From positions 62,001 through 126,000 of the forward strand of contig ONZQ02000016.1 in assembly GCA_900312665.1 (NCBI GenBank): a stretch of DNA of 64,000 nt, given 5' to 3'. Made by a program: the position numbers and the translations under genes. This document shows, one piece after another, positions 54,349 to 64,000 of this stretch (position 1 is the stretch's first letter; each line of letters begins with the position of its first letter). The stretch is from Cephalotrichum gorgonifer. Lineage: Eukaryota; Ascomycota; Sordariomycetes; Microascales; Microascaceae. The notes under the pieces are model-generated. The model did not search any database. It was not told the DNA's origin and was given only the letters and a program-made list of their open reading frames with translations.

Positions 54349-56470
54349 TGTCTAGATGGGGGAGGAAGTAAGGGCGAAGAGACTCTGAATGGTATTCGCA
54401 TTGCCAGCGCGATTTATGGAAGAAAAGGAAATGGTCCCTGGAGCCAGATTACAGCTTAAATACTTGGAGCCTTAGAGAACATGCTGTTTTGTTCTTGATG
54501 GGCGGTCGATGAAACTGATTCACCCCCTAATAGTAAATTCATTGGCTGCACACTTGTGCCTTGATGTCCAACTGACCACTCGAGCTCGTCGGAAACGGAC
54601 GGAGGGGCGTGATCCGCACACAAAAAAGCACACACCCGCGTACCAGCCGCCATACCAGAGCCGGGGCTGACCCATCGAAACAAGGTGGGTTCCTAAGATG
54701 AGTACCAGCCAATAACAGAAAGATGTCGAGAATCCTGATTGGCCTGCACAGCTGTGGCCGCAAATGTCATATTTTGATCACGTTGCGTTATTTGAGAATT
54801 ACTTCCGGCCACCCTTGGGTGGGAGCGGTGGCGGCCCACAGAACTACATTCCGAGACTGTAGTCTTGGGCCGTGGTGGTGCGGCGGTCGCCTAAGATTCG
54901 AACCATTGATGGGATGTTTCGGCTGGCGTGGGTCTCAGCTGCACGAATACGCAGTAGCCCGACGGAGTATAGAATTTCTGTTTCTTCTCTTCCCTCCAAT
55001 AACTCGACCACATGTTCGTTCCTGCCTCAAGCGCCATACCATGAAATAATCGGGCGAGCCCAGGCGATGCCCTTGGAATGTTCCTCCACCCCATGTCTTG
55101 CGGTCATGCCCAACTGAGCAGACAAGGGAGTGAGTCTGTAAATACCTTTCATCTTTCCTCCCAATTTTAGTAGCTCCGCACGGGATGACAACCATCGCAG
55201 GAGTCATCTTCTTGAGAGGGACTAAAATTGCTGTGAAAGCAACCACGTTCTCCTCAGCCACCCAGTAACAATACCAGCCAGCCAGTTAGATCGCGGCAGT
55301 AATCTTCTCGACCCAAGCTAAACCTGTGAGGCTGTAGTTATATCCCTGCAGCAGCTCGTGTTCAATGATAGGTCTATGGATTACGGCCCGTCAAGTTGAA
55401 ATGAACAACGGCTCCCTACATTCACCGCTGTCAATTTCCTCCCAAGTCGATGTTTGCCTCAACAGCCCTTCCCAACCCAGGGATGTCATATGGGGGGATA
55501 CAAACCGCAGGGTAGGTGAGAGAGTTCACACCAGGGCACATCGAGGCCATTCCTGGAATGCTTTGTCCACGGCCAGGGCTACCAGCCAGTCCGAACCAAG
55601 GCCGAGCATTCCCGTCTCGCGTTTGTATTCATTTGACGTTGGAATGAAATGAAAGCATGATCCTTCAGAGTCTCTAAATCTATTCTAGACTACAGAGGCT
55701 GCCGCATTTCACACCACCTACTGAGCACACACCTGTACTCTCGCCAATAACAGCGATACCTCAGGGGGAAGAAGAAAACGAGAAAACGGGGAGGGGGGCA
55801 GTGGAGGGGGTTACCAACTCGCGGCAACTGTACGCTTGGCTGCAGCGCTGGGTGGACGTTCCATTACATTGATTCCATCACCATCCTCCACCACCAATAT
55901 TGCTGCCTAGCGGAGCAGCAGATAGGAGCTTCGCGCTAGGCATCCTTCCATCATCCCTCCTCTAAAGTCCCGTGGTGAAGCACCAGTTTCCTGCTGGATA
56001 CTGGGCAGCGTGGGATATTTCTCCATGCCTCAAAGTGCATGGCGAGCACGTCAACACTTAGTTCTGGAACCTCGCGCCGGGCGCGCCGCGCAGGTAGAGG
56101 GTTCATGCGGGCATGCCCTGTGCGTGTTCGTCGTATCCAATGACCACAATACGAGGTTGTTCGTCCGTGGATACGGAGAGGAAATGACATTCCCCGTGAG
56201 TGGCTTTGTAGGGAGCCTTGGTAAGGACGCATGACGGGACAACACACTCCCACCGACGCTATTGTGGGATGGGCGTGTAGGCCGCGCTCGAGTATCAAGT
56301 TGCGGAGACACACTCGCTTCCAGGATTTTACTCCCCCTCCTTCCCTTTGCTCGACAATCTAGTATGATCCCTAAATCTCGCCGTGCCTCCTCAAAACCAC
56401 AAGAACACAAACTCGAACCTAGAGCGTTCGGTCCTTGGGTCCGTTTTTAGATCCTCCTTGTCCAGGTTAG
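54349..56470. other. Gene-poor region
   Basis: 2.1 kb without a supported gene. A minus-strand stretch beginning near 55260 (AEENVVAFTAILVPLKKM, then ATKIGRKDE before a GTATTT donor-like site) is protein-like but too short to call. Confidence 0.45.
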
Positions 56471-56830
56471 CTTTTCGACCTCAGCACTACCCAAACCCAA
56501 CTCGTGAACCTCTGGGGACGTGACACCCACGACTCTCCTGGACGCACGGTGCTTCCAACATCCCCAGGCTACCGCGAGAATCCATACAACCCAGACCGCT
56601 CTACCAGCGATGGCACCTGCTACCGGGGCAAACACAAGGAGACGGACGACTGCATGCTCCCGTATCGCGACACAGTGGTGGGCCCCAAGACCTGCCGGGC
56701 GGAGGACCTGTATCTTGAGAGCCGAACCTGCTTCGACCAGGAGGTTGGAGTAATGTACGCGGCGGAGTGGAGTGACGCACTTTACGCGGGCTGGAGCTGT
56801 CCGGACACTGTAAGGTATTTTCCGTTCTAG
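56471..56830 (+). pseudogene. Possible sulfatase-like C-terminal fragment
   Basis: A CCAGGTTAG acceptor-like site at 56464-56470 precedes a 119-codon frame. It begins LFDLSTTQTQLVNLWGRD, resembling the [Y/F]DL.TDP.Q..NL segment near the end of arylsulfatases. It continues with GYRENPYNPDRSTSDGTC and several further Cys, ending VRYFPF. There is no start codon, and no catalytic C/S-x-P-S-R motif was found upstream. It is therefore a fragment, a relic or the last exon of a gene I could not assemble. The sulfatase link rests on one short motif. Confidence 0.25.
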
Positions 56831-56910
56831 AACCAACAGGATTATTCAGAAGGACACATCCAGAATTATACATTACTATACAAATACCATATAGCAGCTG
56901 CCCAGAGGGT

Positions 56911-57894
56911 CTACCACAGCGAAGCAGCTGCAATCGATAGAAGCACCATTACAGAGCCCGCACTTTCAAGCATCGCCCCCCTCGTGGAGATCGCACCCGA
57001 GTTACCATCCCCTCCCGATCCACCGGCATCCCCCGAGCTACCGGCGTCGTCATCACCGGTGTCGTTACCGGAATCATTACCAGAATCGTCATCAGAATCA
57101 TCCGTCTTCCCCTTTTCCTTCTCCTCCTCCTCCGTCAAAGCGAACGGCTTACTATTGCAGAACCTATCATTCTCCGCCGTCGTCGGCTTTATCGAATTCG
57201 CGCATTTCCCGACCCTCTCCAACTTCCCCGCCACCAGCTCCCCGAACCCACTCGGTATCTCCGTCCGGCACTTCTCGTGCAGCGCCTCATAGTCAGGCGT
57301 CCCGAGAAGTAAGCACCCCTTCTCCTCCACCCCTTCGATCAGGACCGTATTGATGTGCAGCGGGCAGACGTCCTTCCCAGGCACGACATCCGGGTCGATC
57401 CCCTTCTCGTCGCTTAGGGTGAAGTGGAAGGACGACGACGTCTGGTTAGCAAACTGCAAGTCCGTATCCGCCGCTATCCGATTCGCGGCCTCCTTGCCCG
57501 GCGGGCAATCCATCGGGAAGTTGACCTCGTATCTCAAGAACGCGCTGTCCAGCGGCGAGCCCATGGCCTCCAGCATCCCCACGACGGCGAAGAAGCTGTT
57601 CTTGTCCTTTGGTAGGGTGTCGACGGAGCTGGACGCGTTCACATAGACGGTCTCGAAGACTGACGCGGGCTTCCCCTTCTCCAGGGGGCGGAGGAGCTCC
57701 AGCTTGATCGAGAGGTCGGTGGGCCACACGTCGGGGGAACCGTGAATGGCGAGGACGACGGGGAAGGGGAAGGCGCGCTTGTAGACGCCGTTGGTCCGAG
57801 GGAAGACGAGGTCGATGCCCAACTCGGCAGGGTAGGACTGCGCGGCGACGAGGGAGGAGCCGGCCAGGGCGGCCAGGAGGGAGTTGGCGCGCAT
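56911..57894 (-). CDS. DUF7136-like secreted, probably GPI-anchored protein
   Basis: One exon of 327 residues starts at ATG 57894, giving the signal peptide MRANSLLAALAGSSLVAAQS; the frame is open 31 codons further up but without signal character. The mature start YPAELGIDLVFPRTNGVY and AFPFPVVLAIHGSPDVWP are typical of the fungal DUF7136 family. Six or more Cys (MDCPPG, DVCPLH, KGCLLLG, EKCRTE, GKCANS, RFCNSK) should form disulfides. An Asp/Ser/Gly-rich linker precedes a C-terminal hydrophobic stretch (GSVMVLLSIAAASLW), the pattern of a GPI attachment signal. It is probably a cell-wall or plasma-membrane surface protein; function unknown. Confidence 0.82.
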   Translation of the reverse strand: MRANSLLAALAGSSLVAAQSYPAELGIDLVFPRTNGVYKRAFPFPVVLAIHGSPDVWPTDLSIKLELLRPLEKGKPASVFETVYVNASSSVDTLPKDKNSFFAVVGMLEAMGSPLDSAFLRYEVNFPMDCPPGKEAANRIAADTDLQFANQTSSSFHFTLSDEKGIDPDVVPGKDVCPLHINTVLIEGVEEKGCLLLGTPDYEALHEKCRTEIPSGFGELVAGKLERVGKCANSIKPTTAENDRFCNSKPFALTEEEEKEKGKTDDSDDDSGNDSGNDTGDDDAGSSGDAGGSGGDGNSGAISTRGAMLESAGSVMVLLSIAAASLW

Positions 57895-59435
57895 TGTGGC
57901 GAGGATGACGGGAGCAAAAGGGTTTTGTCGGGGTGGGGGGTCGCTTCCTAGAGGCGCGTAGTATTGAGGATGGTGGTAGGATGTCAATTGCTACTACGGC
58001 CTTGCGATGTCGGGTTGCGAAGACACAAAGAAAAACAAAAGTGGTGCGCGAACAGTTTGGGAGCGGAACTGTTGCCTGGAGCCCGAAGTGAGAATTTTCT
58101 CGTGATACTACTTTAGCCTGTCATCCTTCGGCTTGGCGTGCCGAGGAAGCCCCTGCCAAGGACCATCCAGATACGAGACAGGGTTATGCGTGGGTCCATA
58201 TCTCACGATCATAGTTGACAGCAATTGGGAAGGGATGATGAGTTGAATCGTTCTCCTTGTTACTCTGTACCCTACCTAACTGAGCATTCCGGAAAGTAAC
58301 TAGCTGGTGAGAGGACATGTTCGACGCCCCGGAACACTGCACAAGCGTGGCGGTACCTTGTATATACCCCGTGTTCGGATGTTTTTAGAGACTCGTGAGG
58401 TACCATTGGAGTCAATTTCAGCCCTTTTTGTGGGTCTGACAGGGAACCATCACTAGCGCTTGAGAGAGAAATGTATCGTCAACTTTGGCCAGAGGATAGA
58501 TTGGACCCGAAAATTTGGCCCGATACGGCTGGTTCCGCTGCCCTTGGAAGAAAGTAGAGCAACGAATAGACAAATACAAGGGCATCCGTCGGCCGTCGGC
58601 CGTTGCATAAGCCCGAAACTTTCGTCCAACCAATTCGTCCGTATTTTCGGCCGAAAATCGCCAGTAAGGATTGTAGTTGGTCCTCCCGCCGGGAAGAGTG
58701 GGGAACATTGCCATGGAGGCCGCTCCATCAGCACCCACGATTCTAGAGTGATTTGTAAGGATGTCAACACTGGCGCTCTCTCCGCAACATCAGATGGCGT
58801 ATTTCTAATCGTTATAGTTAGTCTGTACGGCCGGTGGAATTGTAATACCCCAGATCTTCGGAGATACACCTGTCAGGATGTAGACACGCATGCGAGGAGC
58901 GAATACGCGTGTTTTCTCCGCTGCCTGGCTACGTTTAGGACAGTATGCTAGTACCGCCCATGAGCTAATATCACACCGTGGTGTCAGATGGCGTCTTAAT
59001 TAGTCTTTATGATCCGCCAATGAATCACTTTTTTCCTCGCGGCATCCCTCGTGGGAAAGCCCGTGCGCGGATGTCGTGGAACATTCGACACTAATATCTG
59101 TAGTCTAACACGCGCTTTGAATACACGCCGCACTAGTCTTCCTGCCACAGGCTATGACGCGGATTCCGCAGGGTAAGGGACCAGATGGATGGTATGAATC
59201 GAGGAGAGGCGGAATACCGCCATACTCAAGGAATGCCCCCCCCCCTCCCGCGCACGAGATGACGTAGCTGATGAGTCCGCTCTACTTCGTGGTTCGTCGT
59301 GTATAAAAACAACATCTTCTCCCATCTCCATTCCATTCTCCGTCCCATCCAAAACCACCATCCAACTCCTTCATATAGAACCCTAGCAAGGACAACGAAA
59401 GCACACACAGCTCAAACCCGCGGAACACAAGCAAC
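57895..59435. other. Interg region between divergent genes
   Basis: 1.5 kb separating the DUF7136-like gene (-) and the GST gene (+), so it carries both promoters. Frames near 58418-58951 on both strands have no domain. A C run (59236-59247) lies 190 bases before the GST ATG. Confidence 0.55.
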
Positions 59436-60107
59436 ATGTCCTCCGACCTCAAGCCCATCAAATTCTGGGACTTCGCCACCCCAAGCCCCAACCCCCCACG
59501 CGTCCGCACCATCCTCGAGGAGCTCGGCCTCCCATACGAGGTCGTCACCGTCCCCAGCGTACCCGACGCCAAGGGCCCCGAATACACAAAGATCAACCCC
59601 AACGGCCGCCTCCCGGCCATCTACGACCCCAACACCGACCTCACCCTCTGGGAGTCCGGCGCCATTGTCCTCTACCTCGTCTCCCACTACGACACCTCCC
59701 ACAAGCTGAGCTTCCCCGCGGGTTCCAACGAGGCCTACCTCGCCCAGCAGTGGCTCTTCTTCCAGGCCTCCGGGCAGGGGCCCTACTACGGCCAGGCCTT
59801 CTGGTTCAAGCTCTTCCACCACGAGCAGCTCCCCAGTGCCGTCGAGAGGTACGTCAAGGAGATCAACCGCGTCACCGGCGTGCTGGACGGCTGGCTCGCG
59901 AAGCAGGAAGTCGCGGAGGGGAGCGACGGCCCGTGGCTTGTCGGCGGGAGGGTCTCGTACGCGGATCTGGCCTTTATCAACTGGCAGTTGGCCGTTGGGA
60001 AGGTACTGGAGGGCCAGGGGTACGACGTGAACGACTACCCTCACGTCAAGGCTTGGCTTGACCGCCTGACGGCGCGCGATGCCGTAAAGAAGGTCAATGG
60101 GTTGTAA
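59436..60107 (+). CDS. Glutathione S-transferase, Ure2-like
   Basis: One exon of 223 residues starts at ATG 59436. The N-terminal thioredoxin-like half has NPPRVRTILEELGLPYE. The cis-proline motif is NPNGRLPAI (N54-I62), with the glutathione-binding E73/S74 in WESGAIVLYL. The C-terminal helical half (AQQWLFFQASGQGPYYGQA, VGGRVSYADLAFINW, YPHVKAWLDRL) matches fungal Ure2-like GSTs. It is expected to conjugate or reduce electrophiles with glutathione in the cytosol, in detoxification or stress responses. It lacks the N-terminal prion-like extension of yeast Ure2. No cluster partner is next to it. Confidence 0.92.
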   Translation: MSSDLKPIKFWDFATPSPNPPRVRTILEELGLPYEVVTVPSVPDAKGPEYTKINPNGRLPAIYDPNTDLTLWESGAIVLYLVSHYDTSHKLSFPAGSNEAYLAQQWLFFQASGQGPYYGQAFWFKLFHHEQLPSAVERYVKEINRVTGVLDGWLAKQEVAEGSDGPWLVGGRVSYADLAFINWQLAVGKVLEGQGYDVNDYPHVKAWLDRLTARDAVKKVNGL

Positions 60108-60416
60108 AATGGGATACTTGCGTTGGAAATAACGATGGATTATCGACGGTCAGTCTGGTTTATGTGTTGATCTTTGTTAGAAGGGAGGCGGGCCTAGTTA
60201 CTGCTTAATCACAACCCTCGCATCCGTTTAATTCCGGTGCCGTTCTTCCACTTATCCCACGATTTGAGGTGATATCAATAGATCGACCCTTGAGATGCCC
60301 CCCGATTCCGGATGGCTCGTTGATCAAGGCATAACGGTCGGTGGATTAGCCAAGGATGGGTGAGTATATCGGCTTTGGCCAACGAGGCCGTACAGCGGCA
60401 AGTTCAATTGAATCCC
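60108..60416. other. Short intergenic region between convergent genes
   Basis: About 310 bases of 3' flanks. Nothing further is seen. Confidence 0.6.
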
Positions 60417-62351
60417 TCACATCAGGGGTATGGGATGCGGCTTCAGCTCGGGATAGAGCGGCGCCAGATCAGCATAAAAGGTGACATGTGACGCGGCGCA
60501 GACTCGCCTCTTCGCCTTTCTCGGGAACAACCCCTTCTCCCACAAGCCCCTGAACTCGGACTCATATGGATCTGCCTCACCGACGCCCAGCGAGAGCAGA
60601 GCCTCCTTCATATCGTGCCTGCACCAATTCAGGGTGGCCAACATAATATTCGTGTACACGTGCCCCTCAGCGAAATGAGTCCCACCCAGGGCGTATCCGC
60701 GCTCGACTATCATCCTGAGCATATCCGGCGTCCCCCAAACGCAGACATGGCCAACCAGGTCCGGCTTCCCGCTAGGGAACTTCCACGACCTATTCGACTC
60801 GCCGCACTTCCTCCCCTGCCACGGCTTCAGGACCGCCTTGTCAATCATCCAAGCGAGGAAGTCGATATTCCCTAGCTCGACGACCGCCATGGCTATAATG
60901 ACCATTTCGTCCTCGTGTAGCTGGATGTTCCTTTTCAGCAGCATCTGAGCGATGTCCGTGCGGCCCTTCACGGCCGCCCAGAACATCGACCCCGCGCTTC
61001 TGAACTGCCACTTATATCCCTCGCGGTGGACTTCGGGGAAGTTGTAGTGCGGAAACTCGCGGAGCTCCCTCTCTCGGACGTTCCTGTGTCCTCGATATAT
61101 CTTCTTCCCCTTGACGTCGAGGCCGTAGTCTAGTATAATCTGCAGCGTCTCAATATTCCCCGCTCGAGCTGCGATCTCAGTCACCGTGACGCAGCAGTCC
61201 AGGGCCCAGCTATTGAGGTTTCGCTCCTCCCCATGATTGAGGAGCCACCGGAGAGTCTCGTTGTCACCTGTATGGCACGCGGCTCTCACACCCTCGTGGA
61301 CGAGGAAAGGGAGGTCCTTGTCAGTATCGGCCATTGATAGAAGGTATCTGACGACCTCGGGCTCTTGTAGAAGAATGGCCTCGCAAACTGCCAGTTGGAA
61401 TGTTATCCGTGACGATAAACGGCGTGGGTTGCGTGGCGGGCCCATGGAAAGCTTCACCATGTCAAGGCTGCGTGTTCTGATGGCATGTGCGAGTAGCCGG
61501 TGTCGGACCGATAGCATCGTATTGATCGCGGTGTGCTCCGCCATCTCGCGCACAAGGTCGCAGCAGCCAGAGCTGAAGGCCGCGCTCCACAGGCTTCCGA
61601 AAGGCTTCAAATCCGGCTGGTAGTCCTGGAGGCCCATTTCGAGCAGTGCATCTGATCCCAGGGTCGAGAGGTTACGGAGGGGCTCCAGATGGCCGACGAG
61701 GACCTGAGCGATGGCGACGAGCTGCTTGAACGGGGTCGCGGTTATTAGATCTGTCCGCCCTGGCTTGAGCCACTTCTCCAGACCTATTGTCTTCGTGCCC
61801 ATCCTCAAATGCTTGTATGCGTTATCCGCACAGGCAAGGTGCAGTATAGCCGTGTCACATAGAATTCGCATGTAGGATCGGCGACAGGTCTCGTCGCACG
61901 AGGCAGCTTGCTGTCTTATCACCTCATCTACCACGCGATTTAGTAGGACGGCAATATTACAGTCCCAGGGCTCGTCCGGGTGAGGATTGGTCAAAATGTA
62001 TGTCGTCCAGAACTCGGCTAAGCTCCTATCCAGCCGGTCATAGTCGACGTCTTGGTGCCAAGGGATACATCCCCTGCGATGTGTAAAGGAGTCACTACTG
62101 CGGTATAGAATGCCATGGACGGCCGTTGCGCGTAGGACTTCACTATCGAAAGCACCTGGATTGACATTCGTTAGATACTGATTCTAGTTCCTTCTCAGAC
62201 TGGCGAGATACTATGCCTCGCTGTGTGGCCACTCACGGCTGACAAGCCTGTAACTCAGCGTTTGCCTGACGGAAGAAGTCGCAGCGACCAAAGGTTCAAT
62301 CACGCCACGGAGGAGCTCAAGGGGTAAACGTGGAGGGTCTTGGCTTCCCAT
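60417..62351 (-). CDS. F-box-like/ankyrin-repeat protein
   Basis: Two minus-strand exons (62351-62237, 62155-60417; GTGAGT donor, CCAG acceptor, phase 1) give 617 residues. The short first exon, MGSQDPPRLPLELLRGVIEPL, and the start of the second (YRLVSRAFDSEVLRAT) form an F-box-like module (LP.ELL, then RLVSRAF). Degenerate ankyrin repeats occupy the middle and end: FGSLWSAAFSSGCCDLVRE, VTEIAARAGNIETLQIILD, SMFWAAVKGRTDIAQMLLK, and VCVWGTPDMLRMIVERG. F-box plus ankyrin architecture suggests a substrate adaptor of an SCF-type ubiquitin ligase, but the F-box is weak and the target unknown. Such genes are numerous and fast-evolving in fungi. Confidence 0.8.
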
Positions 62352-62741
62352 AGTGGACAGTGCTGTGATCTTGCTGGCGTCTCGAGCAATTCTAGAATGA
62401 TGAAGACGTGGGGTAAACCCATGGTACGACTGAAGGTACTGCCCAAGAATACGAAGGATTTGATTTGCCGAATTAGAGCCACAGTTACACATTGAGGCGC
62501 AGCAGGGTAATATCACTTTCGATTTTATTGATATGCGCATTTCTAAACAACTCGGGAGGAGACAAAAGAACAAGACAGCTCTATGTGAACAATAAAGGAA
62601 TTATCTAATCTAAGAAAAGAGTGTTGAAGGGGGCCACCCAAAAGTGGGACCCAAAAAGTGCAAGCAAACAAGCGAAATAAAGAAAGCCGGGAAACGCGAC
62701 CGAAGAACCTCTCTATGGGGGAAACAATCCAAACTTCCACC
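62352..62741. other. Short intergenic region
   Basis: 390 bases: promoter of the F-box-like gene and 3' flank of the next gene. A minus frame stays open above the F-box gene's ATG but is not conserved-looking. Confidence 0.5.
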
Positions 62742-63983
62742 TTAGCCGATGTTGACAAGCAAGAACGAATCAGCATACTCGGTTGGATTATTACCCGCAT
62801 CCAGCGCATTTCCCCCCGTGTACCTCCAGCTGACCGAGGTTGGAACGCCGGTCCCGGCGATGGGCTCCGAGTGATGATCCTTGAGCATGAAGGCGACGAC
62901 GTTCCCCTGCGAACTCCCAAGGGCCTGGTTGAAGCGAGCCGGATCGCTGGGGTCGATGGTCCCCTCGTTCCGCCCGGTGGTGAGCTGGAGGTCCCTCAAC
63001 AGCTGCACCGTGTCGTCAGCCTCGACGTTGGCCCCGACGACCTTTGTGAGGGGCGCGTCGTTGCCCGCGACCTCCTTCCACTGGCGATTCATGATCTCGG
63101 ATATCGGGAGGCGTTCTTCATACGATAGATCATAGAAGTTGTCGTACTCCCTGGAGCGGAACATGCGCGTCCTGTACATCCAGCCGCCCGATGGGCTCAT
63201 GTAGGCCTCCATGATGGACGTGTCATCGGGATTGTGGGAATAACTAGAGTCGTACCCGTCGCTGTCGCTCTCGCTATCCGAGTCACGGCTGGGACTGCCC
63301 TGCCTGGGAGGGCTGTCGGGGGCATCCGGGTCGAACGGCTTGCCGAAGACGCGCACCTTGACGACGTCCGGCGCAGCCAGGTCGATGCCGTTCTGCTTGA
63401 GCCAAGCGTCGACCTCGGGCGAGACGTTGGCGTTGGGGTTCGCCTCCTGCTTGCGGAAGTAGAACTGGCTGAACTTCTCGTCGTAGCCGTTGTTATTCAC
63501 CGGGTCATTCCGCGTCTTGGCGCCGTTGATGGAATCAACGTTGCGCCCACCCCTCTGCTCGATCGTGACGAGGTTGGGGTTGGTGGTCGCCTGCTGAGGG
63601 ATATCAGCCTGTGAGATGGGGATGCTCCCGACTGTGCCGCCGAAGTGCCCTGTAGGCGGGTCCTGGACGACCGGTGGCGGCTGGTTGACGGGATCCGGGT
63701 TGCTGCTGCCCCACACCGGCCCCGTCACTGCGCCGGAGGACTCGCCGGAGTCCGACCCGGAGCTCCCCCCGTCGAGACGCTTAGGGTCGGGCTCCGAAAA
63801 TTCGCTGTCACTGTCCGGGCTGTGCTTGGGGGGTCTGACACCTGGCGGCGCCCGGGCGGTGAGCCACTTGTGCTCGGCATTGGCGATGGCGGACTCCGGG
63901 TGGAGGGGGAAGGCAAAGGTTCCCGTGGCTAGGAAGCCGGCCACCAGGGCGGTGATGATGAGCTTTGGGCTTGCTGCCTTCAT
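62742..63983 (-). CDS. Secreted acidic protein, unknown
   Basis: One exon of 413 residues starts with ATG at 63983; the signal peptide is MKAASPKLIITALVAGFLATG plus a short FAFP stretch. The mature part begins with a Pro/Ser/Asp-rich disordered region with SDSDSEFSEPDP and GSSGSDSGESSG runs. A block near 165-215 (KFSQFYFRKQEAN, VDAWLKQNGIDLAAPDVVK) is followed by another acidic run (DSDSESDSDGYDSSYS). The last 150 residues look folded: GGWMYRTRMFRSREYDNFY, ERLPISEIMNRQWKEVAG and NVVAFMLKDHHSEPIAG, then TSVSWRYTGGNA to the end. It contains almost no Cys. I do not recognise the family. It lies 17 bases from the window edge, so only its promoter is missing. Confidence 0.75.
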   Translation of the reverse strand: MKAASPKLIITALVAGFLATGTFAFPLHPESAIANAEHKWLTARAPPGVRPPKHSPDSDSEFSEPDPKRLDGGSSGSDSGESSGAVTGPVWGSSNPDPVNQPPPVVQDPPTGHFGGTVGSIPISQADIPQQATTNPNLVTIEQRGGRNVDSINGAKTRNDPVNNNGYDEKFSQFYFRKQEANPNANVSPEVDAWLKQNGIDLAAPDVVKVRVFGKPFDPDAPDSPPRQGSPSRDSDSESDSDGYDSSYSHNPDDTSIMEAYMSPSGGWMYRTRMFRSREYDNFYDLSYEERLPISEIMNRQWKEVAGNDAPLTKVVGANVEADDTVQLLRDLQLTTGRNEGTIDPSDPARFNQALGSSQGNVVAFMLKDHHSEPIAGTGVPTSVSWRYTGGNALDAGNNPTEYADSFLLVNIG

Positions 63984-64000
63984 GTTTACAATGTCGGATA

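Noticed and set aside
37000..55000. Starship-type giant mobile element as explanation for the accessory block
   Set aside because: No tyrosine recombinase (DUF3435-like) gene or flanking target repeats could be recognised within the window, so the idea is not supported here.
59412..60044. 210-codon minus-strand frame opposite the GST gene
   Set aside because: Exact antisense of a well-supported GST; Val/Leu/Gly-rich shadow without motifs.
1..64000. CRISPR arrays, bacterial operons, ribosome binding sites or rRNA genes
   Set aside because: The window is fungal nuclear DNA with introns; no direct-repeat spacer arrays or rRNA sequence were seen.

Overview
This window is nuclear DNA of a filamentous ascomycete (Pezizomycotina). 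The evidence is short spliceosomal introns with GT..AG ends and CTAAC-like branch sites, a Zn2Cys6 transcription factor, RTA1-like and DHA2-type membrane proteins, a DUF7136-type secreted protein, and a tRNA-Cys with a 14-nt intron. I cannot name the species. A 744-base run of N at 19439-20182 is an assembly gap. Exon coordinates below come from reading splice sites by eye and checking that the phases add up.

Layout. 0-2.2 kb: no clear gene, one small tandem repeat. 2.3-9.3 kb: TauD/TfdA-like dioxygenase (+), methionine-permease-like transporter (+), Zn2Cys6 regulator (-), possibly a small sulfur or amino-acid scavenging group. 11.1-17.4 kb: RTA1-like protein, a conserved fungal protein of unknown function and an AAA ATPase, all on +. 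17.7-20.2 kb: a decayed minus-strand gene, tRNA-Cys and the gap. 20.6-22.7 kb: DHA2-type MFS exporter (-). 22.7-28.2 kb: gene-poor, polypyrimidine-rich DNA with at least two decayed coding relics. 28.2-31.2 kb: a head-to-head pair of related multi-pass membrane proteins. 33.1-36.9 kb: a nuclear protein with two chromo-like domains and an SDR oxidoreductase.

37-54.5 kb is an accessory-looking region. It holds five members of one fungal C2H2-type zinc-finger family (37.1-38.9, 42.3-43.4, 43.5-44.2, 45.9-47.4 and 52.8-54.3 kb). Two of them share intron positions and phases. Between them lie relics with in-frame stops, a damaged conserved fungal gene at 48.5-49.5 kb, and an SMP-30/gluconolactonase-like secreted protein at 50.7-52.2 kb. 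From 56.5 kb onwards the DNA looks ordinary again: a possible sulfatase-like 3' fragment, a DUF7136-like GPI-anchored protein (-), a Ure2-like glutathione S-transferase (+), an F-box-like/ankyrin protein (-) and an unidentified secreted acidic protein (-) at the right edge.

The most unusual signals are the zinc-finger family expansion with its decaying copies, the divergent membrane-protein pair, the in-frame 15-residue repeats just past a stop codon, and C-runs soon after the 5' splice site in several introns of unrelated genes.
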